In this document: one piece after another, positions 26,013 to 35,202 of the stretch
Layout of the letters: each line of letters begins with the position of its first letter
How positions within the stretch are numbered: the stretch's first letter is position 1
Assembly (NCBI RefSeq): GCF_036388275.1
Contig: NZ_DASVSF010000053.1
Location: 62,001 to 126,000, forward strand
Direction of reading: 5' to 3'
Origin: Longimicrobium sp.
Lineage (GTDB): Bacteria; Gemmatimonadota; Gemmatimonadetes; Longimicrobiales; Longimicrobiaceae
DNA: 64,000 nt
Made by a program: the position numbers and the translations under genes
The notes under the pieces: model-generated
The model's input: the letters and a program-made list of their open reading frames with translations, nothing else
The model's database searches: none
What the model was told of the DNA's origin: nothing

Positions 26013-27467
26013 CTACCGGATCTTCCGCAGGCGCCGTCCGGGGCTCCCCGCATCCCGCGCCTCGAATCCCACGACCCGGCCATCAGCGTCGGCGAGAAAG
26101 GTGATGGTGTTCCCGGAACCAGCGCTCCCGCGCTCGTAGGTCGCCCCCGACTGATGCACCAGCGCGCCCTTCTCGCCCCAGGGTGTCGTGACGACGAAGG
26201 AGCCCTCCTCGAAGCTTACCCTGAACACCGCACCGGGCCGCATCTCGTACTCGCCCACGAACTGCCGGCGGGCGTCCTCTCCGGCAATGCCCGTGGCCGG
26301 GGTGCCGGCGACGGCGGGCTGCGGCGCCGGAGTGCGCGTGGTCGGCGGCGTGTGACCCAGGGCGAGCGCCGCGATCACGTGGGTGCCCCCGGCGGCCACA
26401 CGGGGGTAGACGTTGTACAGGAGGGTCACCGACAGCGAATCGGCCGGGTACCAGCCGTGCTCCGAGACGAACCCCGTCACGTCCTGGCCGCCGTGCGTGA
26501 TGGCCGGGGCGCCCCACGGCGCGGGGCCGACGGTCAGCCCGAAGCCGTAGTCCTGCGTCACCGCCGCGCCGCGCGGCGTGGTCATCGCCCGGTACGAGGC
26601 CTCGGAGAGCACCCGCCCGCCGTGGAGCGCCCGGTTCCACTTCGCCAGGTCCGCCGCGGTGGAGCAGACGCCGCCCGAGCCGAGCTGCTGTGAGGGATGA
26701 ACGGCGGGGGGCGGCGAGAGCGTCCCCTCTTCGGAGCGCACGTATCCGCTGGCCCCGGCGCCCGCCGCGACCTCTCCGCACGACCGGAGCGCGGACAGCC
26801 CGAGCGGCCGCGCGATTTCGTCCCGCAGCGCCGCCCCGTAGGGCTTGCCGTACAGCTTTTCGACGAGAACACCAAGGATCATGTACCCGGTGTTCGAGTA
26901 GAGGAACGCCGTGCCGGGCCGTGAGGCCATGGTGTCGCGCGCCGCCTGCGCGATCAGCGAGTCGCCGGGCAGGTTCGCCTGGATGCGCGACCGGTCGACG
27001 TAGCTCCGCTGCAGCCCGGAGGTGTGGTTCAGGAGCTGCTCGATGGTGATCGCCCGCCACTCGGGGCGGAGCCCGGACAGGTGGCGGCCGATGGAATCGC
27101 CGAGCGTCAGCCGGCCGCGGTCCACGAGCCTGAGCAGCAGGGCGGCGGTGAACTGCTTGCTGTTCGAGCCGATGGCGTAGACCGTGTTCGGGTCCGCCGC
27201 GCGGCCCCCTGACACATCCGCCATCCCCCACGCGCGCTGCAGCAGCGTCTCGCCGCCGCGCGTAACCACGATGGAAGCGCTGGGCACGCCCTGCGCGAGC
27301 AGCTGAGCCTTCACCAGGGAATCGGCGAGCGCCGCGAGCGCCGTCGCGGAAGGCTGCTGGCCGCTCACCGGGCCCCGGGCAATCCTGGCCTCCTGCGCCT
27401 GGGCAGCGGAAACCGCCGGGGCCGCGGCCAGCAGTGATGCGAGGACGAAGCGGAATGTTCTGGACAT
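26013..27467 (-). CDS. Secreted serine hydrolase (beta-lactamase family) with YVGEY-type tail
   Basis: 484 residues from ATG 27467, selected because AGGTG precedes it and a signal peptide follows (LASLLAAAPAVSAAQAQ). Motifs: SxxK as SNSKQF, YxN as YSNTGYM, and a third motif THGGQD. The last 85 residues (FVGEYEMRPGAVFRVSFEEG onward) form a DUF3471-like domain related to the modules at 8.4-9.3 kb. It starts 54 nt before the end of the upstream DsbD-like gene's region on the same strand but is separated by its own upstream spacer, so it may have its own promoter facing the divergent kinase gene. Confidence 0.9.
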   Translation of the reverse strand: MSRTFRFVLASLLAAAPAVSAAQAQEARIARGPVSGQQPSATALAALADSLVKAQLLAQGVPSASIVVTRGGETLLQRAWGMADVSGGRAADPNTVYAIGSNSKQFTAALLLRLVDRGRLTLGDSIGRHLSGLRPEWRAITIEQLLNHTSGLQRSYVDRSRIQANLPGDSLIAQAARDTMASRPGTAFLYSNTGYMILGVLVEKLYGKPYGAALRDEIARPLGLSALRSCGEVAAGAGASGYVRSEEGTLSPPPAVHPSQQLGSGGVCSTAADLAKWNRALHGGRVLSEASYRAMTTPRGAAVTQDYGFGLTVGPAPWGAPAITHGGQDVTGFVSEHGWYPADSLSVTLLYNVYPRVAAGGTHVIAALALGHTPPTTRTPAPQPAVAGTPATGIAGEDARRQFVGEYEMRPGAVFRVSFEEGSFVVTTPWGEKGALVHQSGATYERGSAGSGNTITFLADADGRVVGFEARDAGSPGRRLRKIR

Positions 27468-27703
27468 GGATGGCACCTTGGGAGTCGGAGCGCGGAGATG
27501 GAGTGACACGCTGGTGTACGAGTTACCTAGTACACTAATATTGTGGGTCACTGATGGCAAGAGTCATCATCAGTCACCGTTCGCCCAACGGTAGATCGGA
27601 ACCGCCGAATGGGGCGAAAGGACGTCGCCAGTCGGGGCCGAAGGGTCGTATCATCATCAGAGGCCACGCAGCGCCTTCATCCATCCGCCCGGCGAGACGT
27701 TCG

Positions 27704-28684
27704 ATGCACCTGATCATGATGATCTCTCTCCAACAGGCCGCGCCGGTGTGGCGCGAAGGGGAGAAGGCGGCCGCCGTGATCGGGATGGGCACCGGGGCCG
27801 CGGTCGCCTTCCTCGTCTATCGCCTCGCCCGACGGGTGCCGTGGCCCAAGCCGTTCCGCCTGCGGTTCGCGGCGCTGCACCTCGTGGCCGCACCGTTGGC
27901 CGCGCTGACCTGGTACGCCCTTTCGGTCACGCTCGAGAGCTTGGTGCCCGGATACGTTCCCGACGTGCAGGGGGGCAGCCGGGTAGAGATGCACCTGATG
28001 CTCGGAACGATCTTCTACGCCATCGTGGCCGGGGTGGCCCATGCCGTAGAGGGGAGCGCGCGCGCCGCGCGGGCCGAGGCGATGGCGGCGCGGACGCAGG
28101 TGGCGGCGCTGAGGGCACAGCTGCACCCGCACTTTCTCTTCAACGCGCTTCACACCGTCGTGCAGCTGATCCCGGTCGATCCTGCACGCGCCATGGAGGC
28201 GGCGGAACTCGTCGCCGACCTGCTGCGCGCGACGCTGGAGGAGCAGCGCGACGAGGTGGCGCTCGGCGATGAATGGGGCTTCGTCGATCGCTACCTGGCC
28301 GTGGAGCGCATCCGCTTCGGCGAGCGGCTGATCGTGCGCGCGGACATGCCGGATGATCTACTCGACGAGCGCGTACCCGCGTTCGCGCTGCAGACGCTGG
28401 TGGAGAACGCCGTCCGACATGGCGCTGCGCCACGCGTGGCGGCGACGGAGATCGTAATCACCGCCGCCGGCACCGCGTCCGAGCTGACGCTCTCGGTCCG
28501 CAACTCGGGAGACGGCAAGCCCGCCCCCGCCTCCGGCGCCGGGACAGGAACGGGGCTGGCGCGGCTGCGTGAGCGGCTGGCGGTGCTCTATGGAAGCGCG
28601 GCGAGGCTGGCATGCGGCCCGGCCGCGGACGGGGGATACGAGGCGGTGCTCGTCGTGCCGCGGCACCGCGGGAGGAATGCGTGA
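27704..28684 (+). CDS. LytS/YehU-type sensor histidine kinase
   Basis: 326 residues from ATG 27704. Two or more membrane helices occupy residues 1-130. The His_kinase (PF06580) box reads LHPHFLFNALHTVVQLIPVD with the phospho-acceptor His in HPHFLFNALH. An ATPase domain follows with LVENAVRHG (N box) and GTGLARLRERL (G box). An in-frame open region upstream to 27554 lacks a credible leader. Its stop overlaps the GTG start of the LytTR regulator by 4 nt (GTGA), the standard two-component arrangement for this class. The signal is unknown. Confidence 0.92.
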   Translation: MHLIMMISLQQAAPVWREGEKAAAVIGMGTGAAVAFLVYRLARRVPWPKPFRLRFAALHLVAAPLAALTWYALSVTLESLVPGYVPDVQGGSRVEMHLMLGTIFYAIVAGVAHAVEGSARAARAEAMAARTQVAALRAQLHPHFLFNALHTVVQLIPVDPARAMEAAELVADLLRATLEEQRDEVALGDEWGFVDRYLAVERIRFGERLIVRADMPDDLLDERVPAFALQTLVENAVRHGAAPRVAATEIVITAAGTASELTLSVRNSGDGKPAPASGAGTGTGLARLRERLAVLYGSAARLACGPAADGGYEAVLVVPRHRGRNA

Positions 28685-29418
28685 AGGTGACGACGTTCGT
28701 CGCCGACGACGAGCCGGTGGCCCGCGCGGGGTTGCGCGCGATGCTGACTGCGTTCGACTGGGTGCAGGTAATCGGGGAGGCGGCCGACGGGGAGTCGGCG
28801 GTCACGCAGATCCAGGCGCTGCGGCCGGAACTCGTCTTTCTGGACGTGCAGATGCCGGGGCTGCTGGGGACGGACGTGCTGCGCCGGCTGGAGCGGCCGC
28901 CGTTCGTCATCTTCACCACGGCGTTCTCCGAGCACGCGGTGACCGCGTTCGAGCTCGGCGCCGTCGACTACCTGCTGAAGCCGTTCGGGCCTTCGCGCCT
29001 GGCGGGGGCCATGGAGCGCGTGCGCACCGCGCTCGGCGAGCCCGCCCCCGCCGACACCTTCGAGCGGCTGAGCGGCGCACTCGCGGGCGGACCCATCAGC
29101 CGGCTCTTCGTGCGGGTGGGCGGAACGCTGGTTCCCCTCCCCGTCGAGCGCGTGTCGTGGTTCGAGGCCAGTGGCGACTACGTGACCGCGCACGCGGCCC
29201 ACGCCAAGCACCTGCTCCATCTCTCACTGAGCCGCCTGGAGGCGCGCCTGGATCCGCGGCGCTTCGTGCGGGTGCACCGCACCCACATCGTGAACCTGGA
29301 CCAGGTGCGCGCGTTCCGGCGCGACGCCCGCGGCAACCTGGAAGCGGAGCTGATGGACGGCGCGCGCGTACCGGTGAGCCGCGCGAAGGCCCAGGAGATC
29401 AGGAGCCTGGGCCGGTAG
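28681..29418 (+). CDS. LytTR-family response regulator
   Basis: 245 residues. I chose GTG 28681 because GGGAGGA is ideally spaced and it overlaps the kinase stop; a 23-residue upstream extension lies inside the kinase. The receiver domain shows DDEP, the phospho-acceptor in LVFLDVQMPG, and YLLKPFG. The C-terminal LytTR DNA-binding domain shows VSWFEASGDYVTAHA and FVRVHRTHIVNLDQVRAF. It is the output partner of the kinase at 27704. LytTR regulators typically bind paired 9-bp repeats; I did not find a target site here. Confidence 0.94.
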   Translation: MKVTTFVADDEPVARAGLRAMLTAFDWVQVIGEAADGESAVTQIQALRPELVFLDVQMPGLLGTDVLRRLERPPFVIFTTAFSEHAVTAFELGAVDYLLKPFGPSRLAGAMERVRTALGEPAPADTFERLSGALAGGPISRLFVRVGGTLVPLPVERVSWFEASGDYVTAHAAHAKHLLHLSLSRLEARLDPRRFVRVHRTHIVNLDQVRAFRRDARGNLEAELMDGARVPVSRAKAQEIRSLGR

Positions 29419-29494
29419 CACGTGTGCCGGTCGATTCACCTGGATGTCCCGCCGCGCGTTGATGGCCGGGGCGGACGACGGCACGTTCATCTGC

Positions 29495-29531
29495 TTGACA
29501 CCATGTCCAACATATTGATACATTATGTCCA
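29495..29531 (+). promoter_or_regulatory. Candidate promoter and operator of the TetR gene
   Basis: TTGACA (29495-29500) is a perfect -35 hexamer; TACATT at 29519 is a 4/6 -10 candidate at 18 bp spacing. The same stretch contains CATATTGATACATTATG, an imperfect palindrome, and ATGTCCAA twice as a direct repeat. A TetR dimer bound here would block its own promoter. Strikingly AT-rich against its surroundings. Confidence 0.5.
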
Positions 29532-30128
29532 ATGAACGCGCGAGAGAGGATTCTGGAAGCCGTTGTGGGCCTGCTGGGCACCGAAGTCGGGGCCGGGTTC
29601 ACCTACGACCGTCTCGCACGGGAGGCGAAAGTATCGCGTCAGACGCTGTACGCGCACTTCCCAACGCGGGCAGACCTGCTCGTCGCGGTGGCGGACCATG
29701 CTCGTGCGAAGCTCGATGCGGACCGCCTGAGCAGCCCCATTCTCGAGGCTGCCACCGGTGTCGACGCACTCGCCGCCCTGCTGGCCTTTCACGTCGCCTT
29801 CACCCCCAGGGTGCTGCGGGAGTACAGGGCGGTGGAGTTCGCGCGCTCCACCGACCCGGAGCTGATGAAGGCCTTTGGCCAGCGCACCCGCGGCCGCGAC
29901 CAGTTCATCAGGCTCGTCATGACGCGGCTGGAGGCCGAGGGGCGGCTGCAGCCCGCGTGGACCGTCGCCACCGCCACCGATTTCGTGACCGCGGTGGTGA
30001 GCGCGTCCACGACGTACGAGTTGCTGGAGAACCGTGGATGGTCACCCGCGGAGCTCCAGGAACGCCTGCTCCGGGTGTTCACCCGGTCACTTCTCACCAC
30101 AACCGAGGGAGGAACTCTTGAGCACTGA
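29532..30128 (+). CDS. TetR/AcrR-family transcriptional regulator
   Basis: 198 residues with an N-terminal helix-turn-helix: RERILEAVVGLLGTE ... FTYDRLAREAKVSRQTLYAHF, the standard TetR DNA-binding signature. The remainder is the ligand-binding helical domain. It starts at ATG 29532 immediately after a promoter-like stretch, so the transcript may have a very short leader. The stop overlaps the next gene by 11 nt. It probably represses itself and the downstream NTF2-like gene; the ligand is unknown. Confidence 0.92.
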   Translation: MNARERILEAVVGLLGTEVGAGFTYDRLAREAKVSRQTLYAHFPTRADLLVAVADHARAKLDADRLSSPILEAATGVDALAALLAFHVAFTPRVLREYRAVEFARSTDPELMKAFGQRTRGRDQFIRLVMTRLEAEGRLQPAWTVATATDFVTAVVSASTTYELLENRGWSPAELQERLLRVFTRSLLTTTEGGTLEH

Positions 30129-30525
30129 TCCCACCGCGATCGCCACCGAGCTGTTCGCGCAGCTGGAGACGGCGTGGAACGCCGCCGACGGGGCCGCCTT
30201 CGGCAAGCCCTTCGCCGACGTGACCGACTTCGTGGACGTCCGCGGCGCCCACCACCACGGCGACGGAGTGGCCATCGGCGGGGGCCACCAGCACATCTTC
30301 GACACCATCTACAAGGGCAGCACCGTCCGCTACCAGGTGACTTCCGCACGGCAAGTGGTGCCCGGATGCTTCGTGGCGACGGTTTCCGCCACCCTCGACG
30401 CTCCCTCCGGCCCGCTGCCCGGCACCAACCAGTCCCGGATCACCGCCGTGGTCGTCCGCGAGGGGGACCGCTGGGCCATCACGGCGTTCCACAACACCCT
30501 CGTTCTCCAGGCGCCTCGCGCATAA
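30118..30525 (+). CDS. SnoaL/DUF4440-like (SgcJ/EcaC) NTF2-fold protein
   Basis: 135 residues starting at TTG 30118, chosen because GAGGGAGGA lies just upstream and the reading STDPTAIATELFAQLETAWN matches the family's N-terminus. Conserved pattern: WNAADGAAFGKPFADVTDFV, HQHIFDTIYKG, and the closing GDRWAITAFHNTLV. NTF2-fold proteins of this type bind small hydrophobic ligands or act as isomerases or antibiotic-binding proteins. It overlaps the TetR gene and is almost surely controlled by it, so it may act on the regulator's ligand. Confidence 0.88.
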   Translation: MSTDPTAIATELFAQLETAWNAADGAAFGKPFADVTDFVDVRGAHHHGDGVAIGGGHQHIFDTIYKGSTVRYQVTSARQVVPGCFVATVSATLDAPSGPLPGTNQSRITAVVVREGDRWAITAFHNTLVLQAPRA

Positions 30526-30560
30526 GGACGGGAGCGACGGCGCGATTCTCCATCCACGCA

Positions 30561-30596
30561 CGAGGCGGCGGCGCCCGGTCCCGACGCGCCGCCTCG
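30561..30596 (+). terminator. Candidate transcription terminator hairpin
   Basis: CGAGGCGGCG pairs with CGCCGCCTCG across a 16-nt loop, 35 nt after the NTF2-like gene. No T tract directly follows, so it is only a candidate. Confidence 0.4.
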
Positions 30597-30687
30597 CCTT
30601 CAAAAACCTGTGTTTCTTGTTCGGAGCGGCCCGCGCGGCTATGATGCACTGCCCCGCGGATGTCCTCCCCCTTACTGAAGGTACCCG

Positions 30688-31110
30688 ATGCGTTTCTCGC
30701 GAATCATCCCGCTGCTCGTCGTGACCCTGGCCGCCGGAGCCTGCCTGCCTACGGGCGAGGACATCGAGAACGAACTCGAAGCAACGCTGGCATCCGTCGT
30801 CGGCCCGTGGACCGGAGCGTCGCCGACGCTCACGCTGGACTTTCAGCTGCAGCAGGGATCGGGGAACGCCGTGTCGGGAAGCGGCACCATGAAAGAGGCG
30901 GCGGCGGCCAACTCGGTGCCCATCACCGTGACCGGTACCTTTCAGCGTCCGCAGCTGAGCCTGACTTTCAGCGGGATGACCTTCGAAGGCCGCGCCGTGC
31001 AGGGCACGTTCACGGGCAGCTACACGACGGTCGGCGGCATCAACGCCCCCTTGCAGCTGACGGCCACGGGATATTCCAAGAACGTGACGATCCTGCTGCA
31101 GGAACGCTGA
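30688..31110 (+). CDS. Lipoprotein of unknown function
   Basis: 140 residues with a lipoprotein signal (LLVVTLAAGACLPTG). The mature part is rich in beta-strand patterns (LTLDFQLQQGSGNAVSGSGT, LSLTFSGMTFEGRAVQGTF) suggesting a small beta-barrel or sandwich, as in many Gemmatimonadota-type surface lipoproteins. No conserved catalytic residue is seen. It stands alone and converges with the gene at 31129. Confidence 0.75.
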   Translation: MRFSRIIPLLVVTLAAGACLPTGEDIENELEATLASVVGPWTGASPTLTLDFQLQQGSGNAVSGSGTMKEAAAANSVPITVTGTFQRPQLSLTFSGMTFEGRAVQGTFTGSYTTVGGINAPLQLTATGYSKNVTILLQER

Positions 31111-31128
31111 CGCGCGGACCCGAGTAGC

Positions 31129-31593
31129 CTACGGCCGCGAGCCAAAACGCACGGCGTTCAACGTGTGCGTGCAGCACGTACAATACGGGACGAGATCCTG
31201 CGGCCGCAGATCGGGGTTGACGAGCTGCAGGATCCCGGCGGCGTCGATGTACAGGCCGCTGTAGTAGCTGGACTCGCCCACTCGCACCTTCTCCTGTCTC
31301 TCGTGCTCGTGCAGCGCGACGAGCCAGAAGATGGGATCGGGACGATCGAGCCGCGCGATCGCCTCGCTGTAGACGCTGTTCCACTCCGAGCCCACCCTGG
31401 AGAGGAGAAACCTGAACAGCGGCGTGTAGTCCAGCCCCCGCCGGCTTTTGCCGTGCATGGCGCCCCGGCTGGCGTCGGATTCCCCCGCCGCCTGGCGCTC
31501 CGTACGGAAGTTGCCGCCCACGTCGTGGTGTACACGGTGCGTCTGGGTGTTCACCTTCCGATAGAGCGGCTCCTTGTGCGCGCCGTGCGACAT
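31129..31593 (-). CDS. Hypothetical protein with C-terminal cysteine cluster
   Basis: 154 residues from ATG 31593 (GGGACGGGAC upstream). The N-terminal third is basic with several His (HKEPLYRKVNTQTHRVHHDV); the middle reads FRFLLSRVGSEWNSVYSEAI and the C-terminus carries PYCTCCTHTLN. The three Cys and nearby His could bind a metal, but no known motif fits. The same frame is open further upstream through the neighbouring broken gene, which is coincidence. Family not recognised. Confidence 0.65.
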   Translation of the reverse strand: MSHGAHKEPLYRKVNTQTHRVHHDVGGNFRTERQAAGESDASRGAMHGKSRRGLDYTPLFRFLLSRVGSEWNSVYSEAIARLDRPDPIFWLVALHEHERQEKVRVGESSYYSGLYIDAAGILQLVNPDLRPQDLVPYCTCCTHTLNAVRFGSRP

Positions 31594-31702
31594 AATGTCC
31601 CGTCCCTGATGCGTGGCTCCTGGCGGGAACGCCCTCTCCCACGGACGCACAATCTGCGGCAGCCCCGGCGGGTCCACCACGGTTGCCGCGGCCCGCGTCT
31701 GA

Positions 31703-32538
31703 TCAGGGGCGAGCTTCGCCGCGGTCCCGGGTGGGGCGAGAGCGGGGAGCGCGGTTTCGCTGGAGGTAGCGGTCCCGCTCGATGTCCTCGGCCTGGCGGG
31801 CGATCTCGCGCCGGGCCGTAGCCTGCATCCGCGCGGCGCGGGCCTGGTCGCGCTCGCCGTACGTCTCCATGGCGATGGTGCGCTGGCCGTTGATGAACAA
31901 CTCGCCGTTGCGCACTCCCCACGCGCGCCCGCTCGGGTCTTTCCAGGTCCAGTCAGCCGCGAGCCGCTCGCGGTCGATGTCGTGCTGTATGCTGTCGCGG
32001 AACGCCCGCCACCTGACGCGGAACTCCGTCTCGATCGCGCCGCGTCGCCCAGCGCGCTCACTGATCGGGCTGGCGGAGCCACGAGCCGGGGATCACCGTA
32101 CTCCGGACGCAGCCGCGCGTCCCTGCCCGCCGCGCCGGCGCCGCCCCCCACCACGGGCGGCGCCGGCTCCGTTTGGTGAAGAGCGGACTGCGCCGGGCCC
32201 GCTGCCTCAGCGGAATGCGCGGTGACGGCCGGGCGGTTCGCATCCACGGCAGGAGCCGCGCGGCCCGGGCTCGGGCCAGGCGCCACCGTCCCTGTGCTCT
32301 CGGGCCGCGCGCCTGCAGGGAAGGGACTCGCGGACGCGCCAGGCCACGCACTAAGCTCCATGTACGCAACGTGCTCCGCAGGCCGATAACTCGTTGGTGG
32401 TGACCGGTCCGGCGCGCGCGGGGCGAGAGCGATGACGAACACCAGCACCCCGTGCACGGCGGCGGAAAGCCCCACCGCTACGTACGAGCGGCGCAACTCG
32501 CGAGTCCGCGGGATGGAGCGGCTGAGTGGAGGGCGCAC
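31703..32538 (-). pseudogene. Energy-transducer/TonB-like membrane protein, frameshifted
   Basis: The N-terminal part from ATG 32538 has one membrane helix (YVAVGLSAAVHGVLVFVIAL) and a Pro/Ala-rich periplasmic stretch, like TonB-type or M56-associated proteins. After RLVAPPA (about 32070) plausible coding shifts frame: the sensible continuation is SPISERAGRRGAIETEFRVR, then RNGELFINGQRTIAMETYG, ending at 31703. In the original frame the sequence becomes Arg/Ser-rich with shadow composition. One indel near 32065-32080 explains it. It may be a decayed gene or a sequencing error. Confidence 0.55.
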
Positions 32539-32763
32539 GGAGGTCGCGGTCGGGGTGACTCGGAAGGGCGACGCGTGCTACTCGCGCGCAAGCTCTGGTG
32601 TTCCGGCGTCACAGGTACGAACTGCAACAGCTAGTCCGGTGTGGCCACCTGAAATCCGACAGCAGCCGACAGCTATTTACGTCGTTAAAGTTGTGTTCTG
32701 CGACGTCTTCATCTAGCTTCGTCTATGTCCGCGACGCCTGACTTCCACGCATGAGAGGCACCG

Positions 32764-32856
32764 ATGGAAACGGATCCGAACTGCTCCTGTTTGTACGACG
32801 TAGAGGGCAACATAGTCTACCGCGACCCGTATTGCAGGGCGACCTTCCTGCACTGA
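32764..32856 (+). CDS. 30-residue Cys-containing small protein
   Basis: The frame from ATG 32764 reads METDPNCSCLYD, VEGNIVYRDPYC and RATFLH, then stops. GAGAGG sits 5 nt upstream. A CxC pair and a third Cys in a compact acidic peptide suggest a metal site, or a peptide whose cysteines matter. The lower GC here and the good ribosome-binding site argue that it is expressed. I know no named family. Confidence 0.5.
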   Translation: METDPNCSCLYDVEGNIVYRDPYCRATFLH

Positions 32857-32900
32857 GATGTTCCCCAAGCGGGGAGTGAACGGGAGTCGGCGCGGAACGA

Positions 32901-35057
32901 TCAGACTATCGGCAGGGTCAGCGTGAACGTGCTCCCCACGTCCAGGGCGCTCTCGACGGTCAGGTCGCCCGCCATGCGAACCGCCAAGTCGCGGCTGATG
33001 GCCAGTCCGAGCCCGGTTCCTTCGTGAGGGCGTGACAGATCGCTGCGCACCTGCACGAACGGATCGAAGATCGAGTCCAGCTTGTCCGGCGGAATGCCCA
33101 TTCCCGTGTCGCGGATCTGGATGCAGGCGCGGTCGCCGGCGCTCGCGCACATGATCTCGATCCGCCCGCCCGGATCGGTGAACTTCACGGCGTTGGATGC
33201 AAGGTTCACCAGGATCTGCCGCAGCTTCTCCGCATCGGCTCGCACGGCGAGGGTGGGCGGGGCGGCGGGGATGGAGAGCGTCAGACCCTTGCTGCGCGCC
33301 TGTGGCCTCACCAGCAGCTCCGCCGCGGCAAGGGCCTCCCCCACGGGAACGTCCGTGATGTCGAAATCCACGGTGCCCGTCTCCAGCTTGGCGTAGTTCA
33401 GCACCTCGTTGATCAGCCCAAGCAGGTGGCGCTGGCTCAGCTGGATCCTCCGCAGGTCGTCCAGCTGCGCGCGCGTCACGGGCCCGCGAATTCCCATCTC
33501 CAGCAGTTCCGCGTACCCGCCGATGGCGTTGAGAGGGGTCCGCAGCTCGTGGCTCATCACCGCCAGGAACTCGCTCTTGGCGCGGTTCGCCGCCTGTGCC
33601 TCGTCGCGGGCCTGCTCCGCTTCGCGCCGCGCGAGCACCTGCGCCGTCATGTCGGCGCCGTGCGCGATGACCCCCGACCACGTCCCGTCGGCCTCCATGA
33701 GCGGAAGGTAGGTAAGGTCCAGGAACCGCTCCTCGAGCGCGGCGCCCGCCTGGCGTTCCACGAGCAGCGGTACGTCGCGGCCCACGAAGGGCTCGCCCGT
33801 CTCCAGCACGCGGTCCAGCAGCTCCTTGAACCCCTGGTCGCGCACCTCGGGAAGCGCCTCGAACACGGGCTTTCCCAGCAGCTCCCGGTGGCCGACGAGC
33901 TGGTAGTATGCGTCGTTCACCAGCTCGAAGACGTGATCCGGCCCGCGCAGCACCGCCAGGAACGTGGGCGCCTGGCGAAACACGTCGGCCAGCCGTGCCC
34001 GCTCCAGTTGCAGCTCGCCCAGCAGCTTCTCGCGCTCCCCTTCTATCGCGCGCCGGGCGCTGATGTCGTTGAACAGCATGGCGATGCGCCGGTCCCGGGG
34101 CGCTCCGACGCGGAAGATGAAGACGTCGAACCATCTGCCCAGCCCCTCGGCGGCGGACTCGAACCGCGCGGGCTCGCCCGTGGCCGCCACCCGCCCCACC
34201 ATCTCCACCCAGTGTTCCTCAAGCCGGGGGATCACCTCGCGTGCCGTGCGTCCGACCGGGTCGGAGATGCCCGAGTGCTCCACGAAGGCCGGGTTCGCCT
34301 CCAGGTACCGGTAGTCGACCGGGCGGCCGTCCGCATCGTGGAGCACTTCGGCAATGAAGAACCCCTTATCCAGGCTGTCGAAGAGCGACTTGTACTTCGC
34401 CTCGCTCTCCATCAGCGCCTCCGTCTGCATCTCCAGCTCGGCCGTCTGCTCCTGGAGCATCTCGTTGGCCCGGGTCAGCGCGGCGCTCTCCTGGTTCAGC
34501 TCGGCGACCGCCTCCACCGCCGCCGCGCGTGTCCGCTCGCTGTCCGCGTGCTCGCCGGAGAGCCGGTCCAGCGACGCCTGCAGCCGCACCTGTTCCGTCA
34601 CGTCCTCCACGCGCTGGATCAGGTGCGTCACGCAGCCGGTGCCAGAATCCAGCACGGGCGTGTGGATGGGGCTCCAGTAGTGCTGTTCCCACGTCCCATC
34701 CGGCAGCGGCACCGGGTAGAGCTGCACGGGCATGGGGTCCGGCGCGCGGGTCGCGGCCGCACGCTCCAGCGAGGCACGGACGTTCTGCTCGCCCGTTGCG
34801 TCCGGGTCCTCCGGCGGATCGGGGAACGCCTCGAAAATGCCGCGGCCGACGATCCCCCGGGGGCCGTCGCGGGTCGACCGCGTGGCGCTCAGGTAGGCGT
34901 CGCTCGCGGCGACGATCGTGTAGCGCGGGGCGTCGGCCAGCAGGATGAGGAAGAGCCCGGGAAGTGCGGCGATCAGGCGGTCGGCGGGGGGAACGTCGGC
35001 CGGCCGGGACGCACCGCGCTCCCGGTCTGCGCCTTCATCCACGGTGTGCTTGTGCAT
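32901..35057 (-). CDS. Multi-PAS sensor histidine kinase
   Basis: 718 residues, no membrane helix, so probably a cytoplasmic sensor. Order: PAS-like (about 25-160, YTIVAASDAYLSATR), a coiled coil (160-215), PAS (215-340, FFIAEVLHDADGRPVDYRYL), PAS (350-475, HVFELVNDAYYQLVGH), HisKA with the phospho-acceptor in VMSHELRTPLNAIGGY, and HATPase with NLASNAVKF, DTGMGIPPDKL and HEGTGLGLAISRDL. No receiver domain and no adjacent regulator gene, so it is an orphan kinase. The second PAS is the type that often binds haem or flavin, but no Cys-adduct LOV motif is visible. Confidence 0.93.
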   Translation of the reverse strand: MHKHTVDEGADRERGASRPADVPPADRLIAALPGLFLILLADAPRYTIVAASDAYLSATRSTRDGPRGIVGRGIFEAFPDPPEDPDATGEQNVRASLERAAATRAPDPMPVQLYPVPLPDGTWEQHYWSPIHTPVLDSGTGCVTHLIQRVEDVTEQVRLQASLDRLSGEHADSERTRAAAVEAVAELNQESAALTRANEMLQEQTAELEMQTEALMESEAKYKSLFDSLDKGFFIAEVLHDADGRPVDYRYLEANPAFVEHSGISDPVGRTAREVIPRLEEHWVEMVGRVAATGEPARFESAAEGLGRWFDVFIFRVGAPRDRRIAMLFNDISARRAIEGEREKLLGELQLERARLADVFRQAPTFLAVLRGPDHVFELVNDAYYQLVGHRELLGKPVFEALPEVRDQGFKELLDRVLETGEPFVGRDVPLLVERQAGAALEERFLDLTYLPLMEADGTWSGVIAHGADMTAQVLARREAEQARDEAQAANRAKSEFLAVMSHELRTPLNAIGGYAELLEMGIRGPVTRAQLDDLRRIQLSQRHLLGLINEVLNYAKLETGTVDFDITDVPVGEALAAAELLVRPQARSKGLTLSIPAAPPTLAVRADAEKLRQILVNLASNAVKFTDPGGRIEIMCASAGDRACIQIRDTGMGIPPDKLDSIFDPFVQVRSDLSRPHEGTGLGLAISRDLAVRMAGDLTVESALDVGSTFTLTLPIV

Positions 35058-35202
35058 GCGAGAGGACTACGGGTACCAGACGGGCGTGCCGCAGGTGCAG
35101 CACGCCCCTCATCCTTCGCAATTCCGTAGCCGCTATCCGGCGGAGTGATCCAGCCCCGCGCGGCCTCCACATACGCGCAGAGGACATGAGCAGCCGCTGG
35201 GT

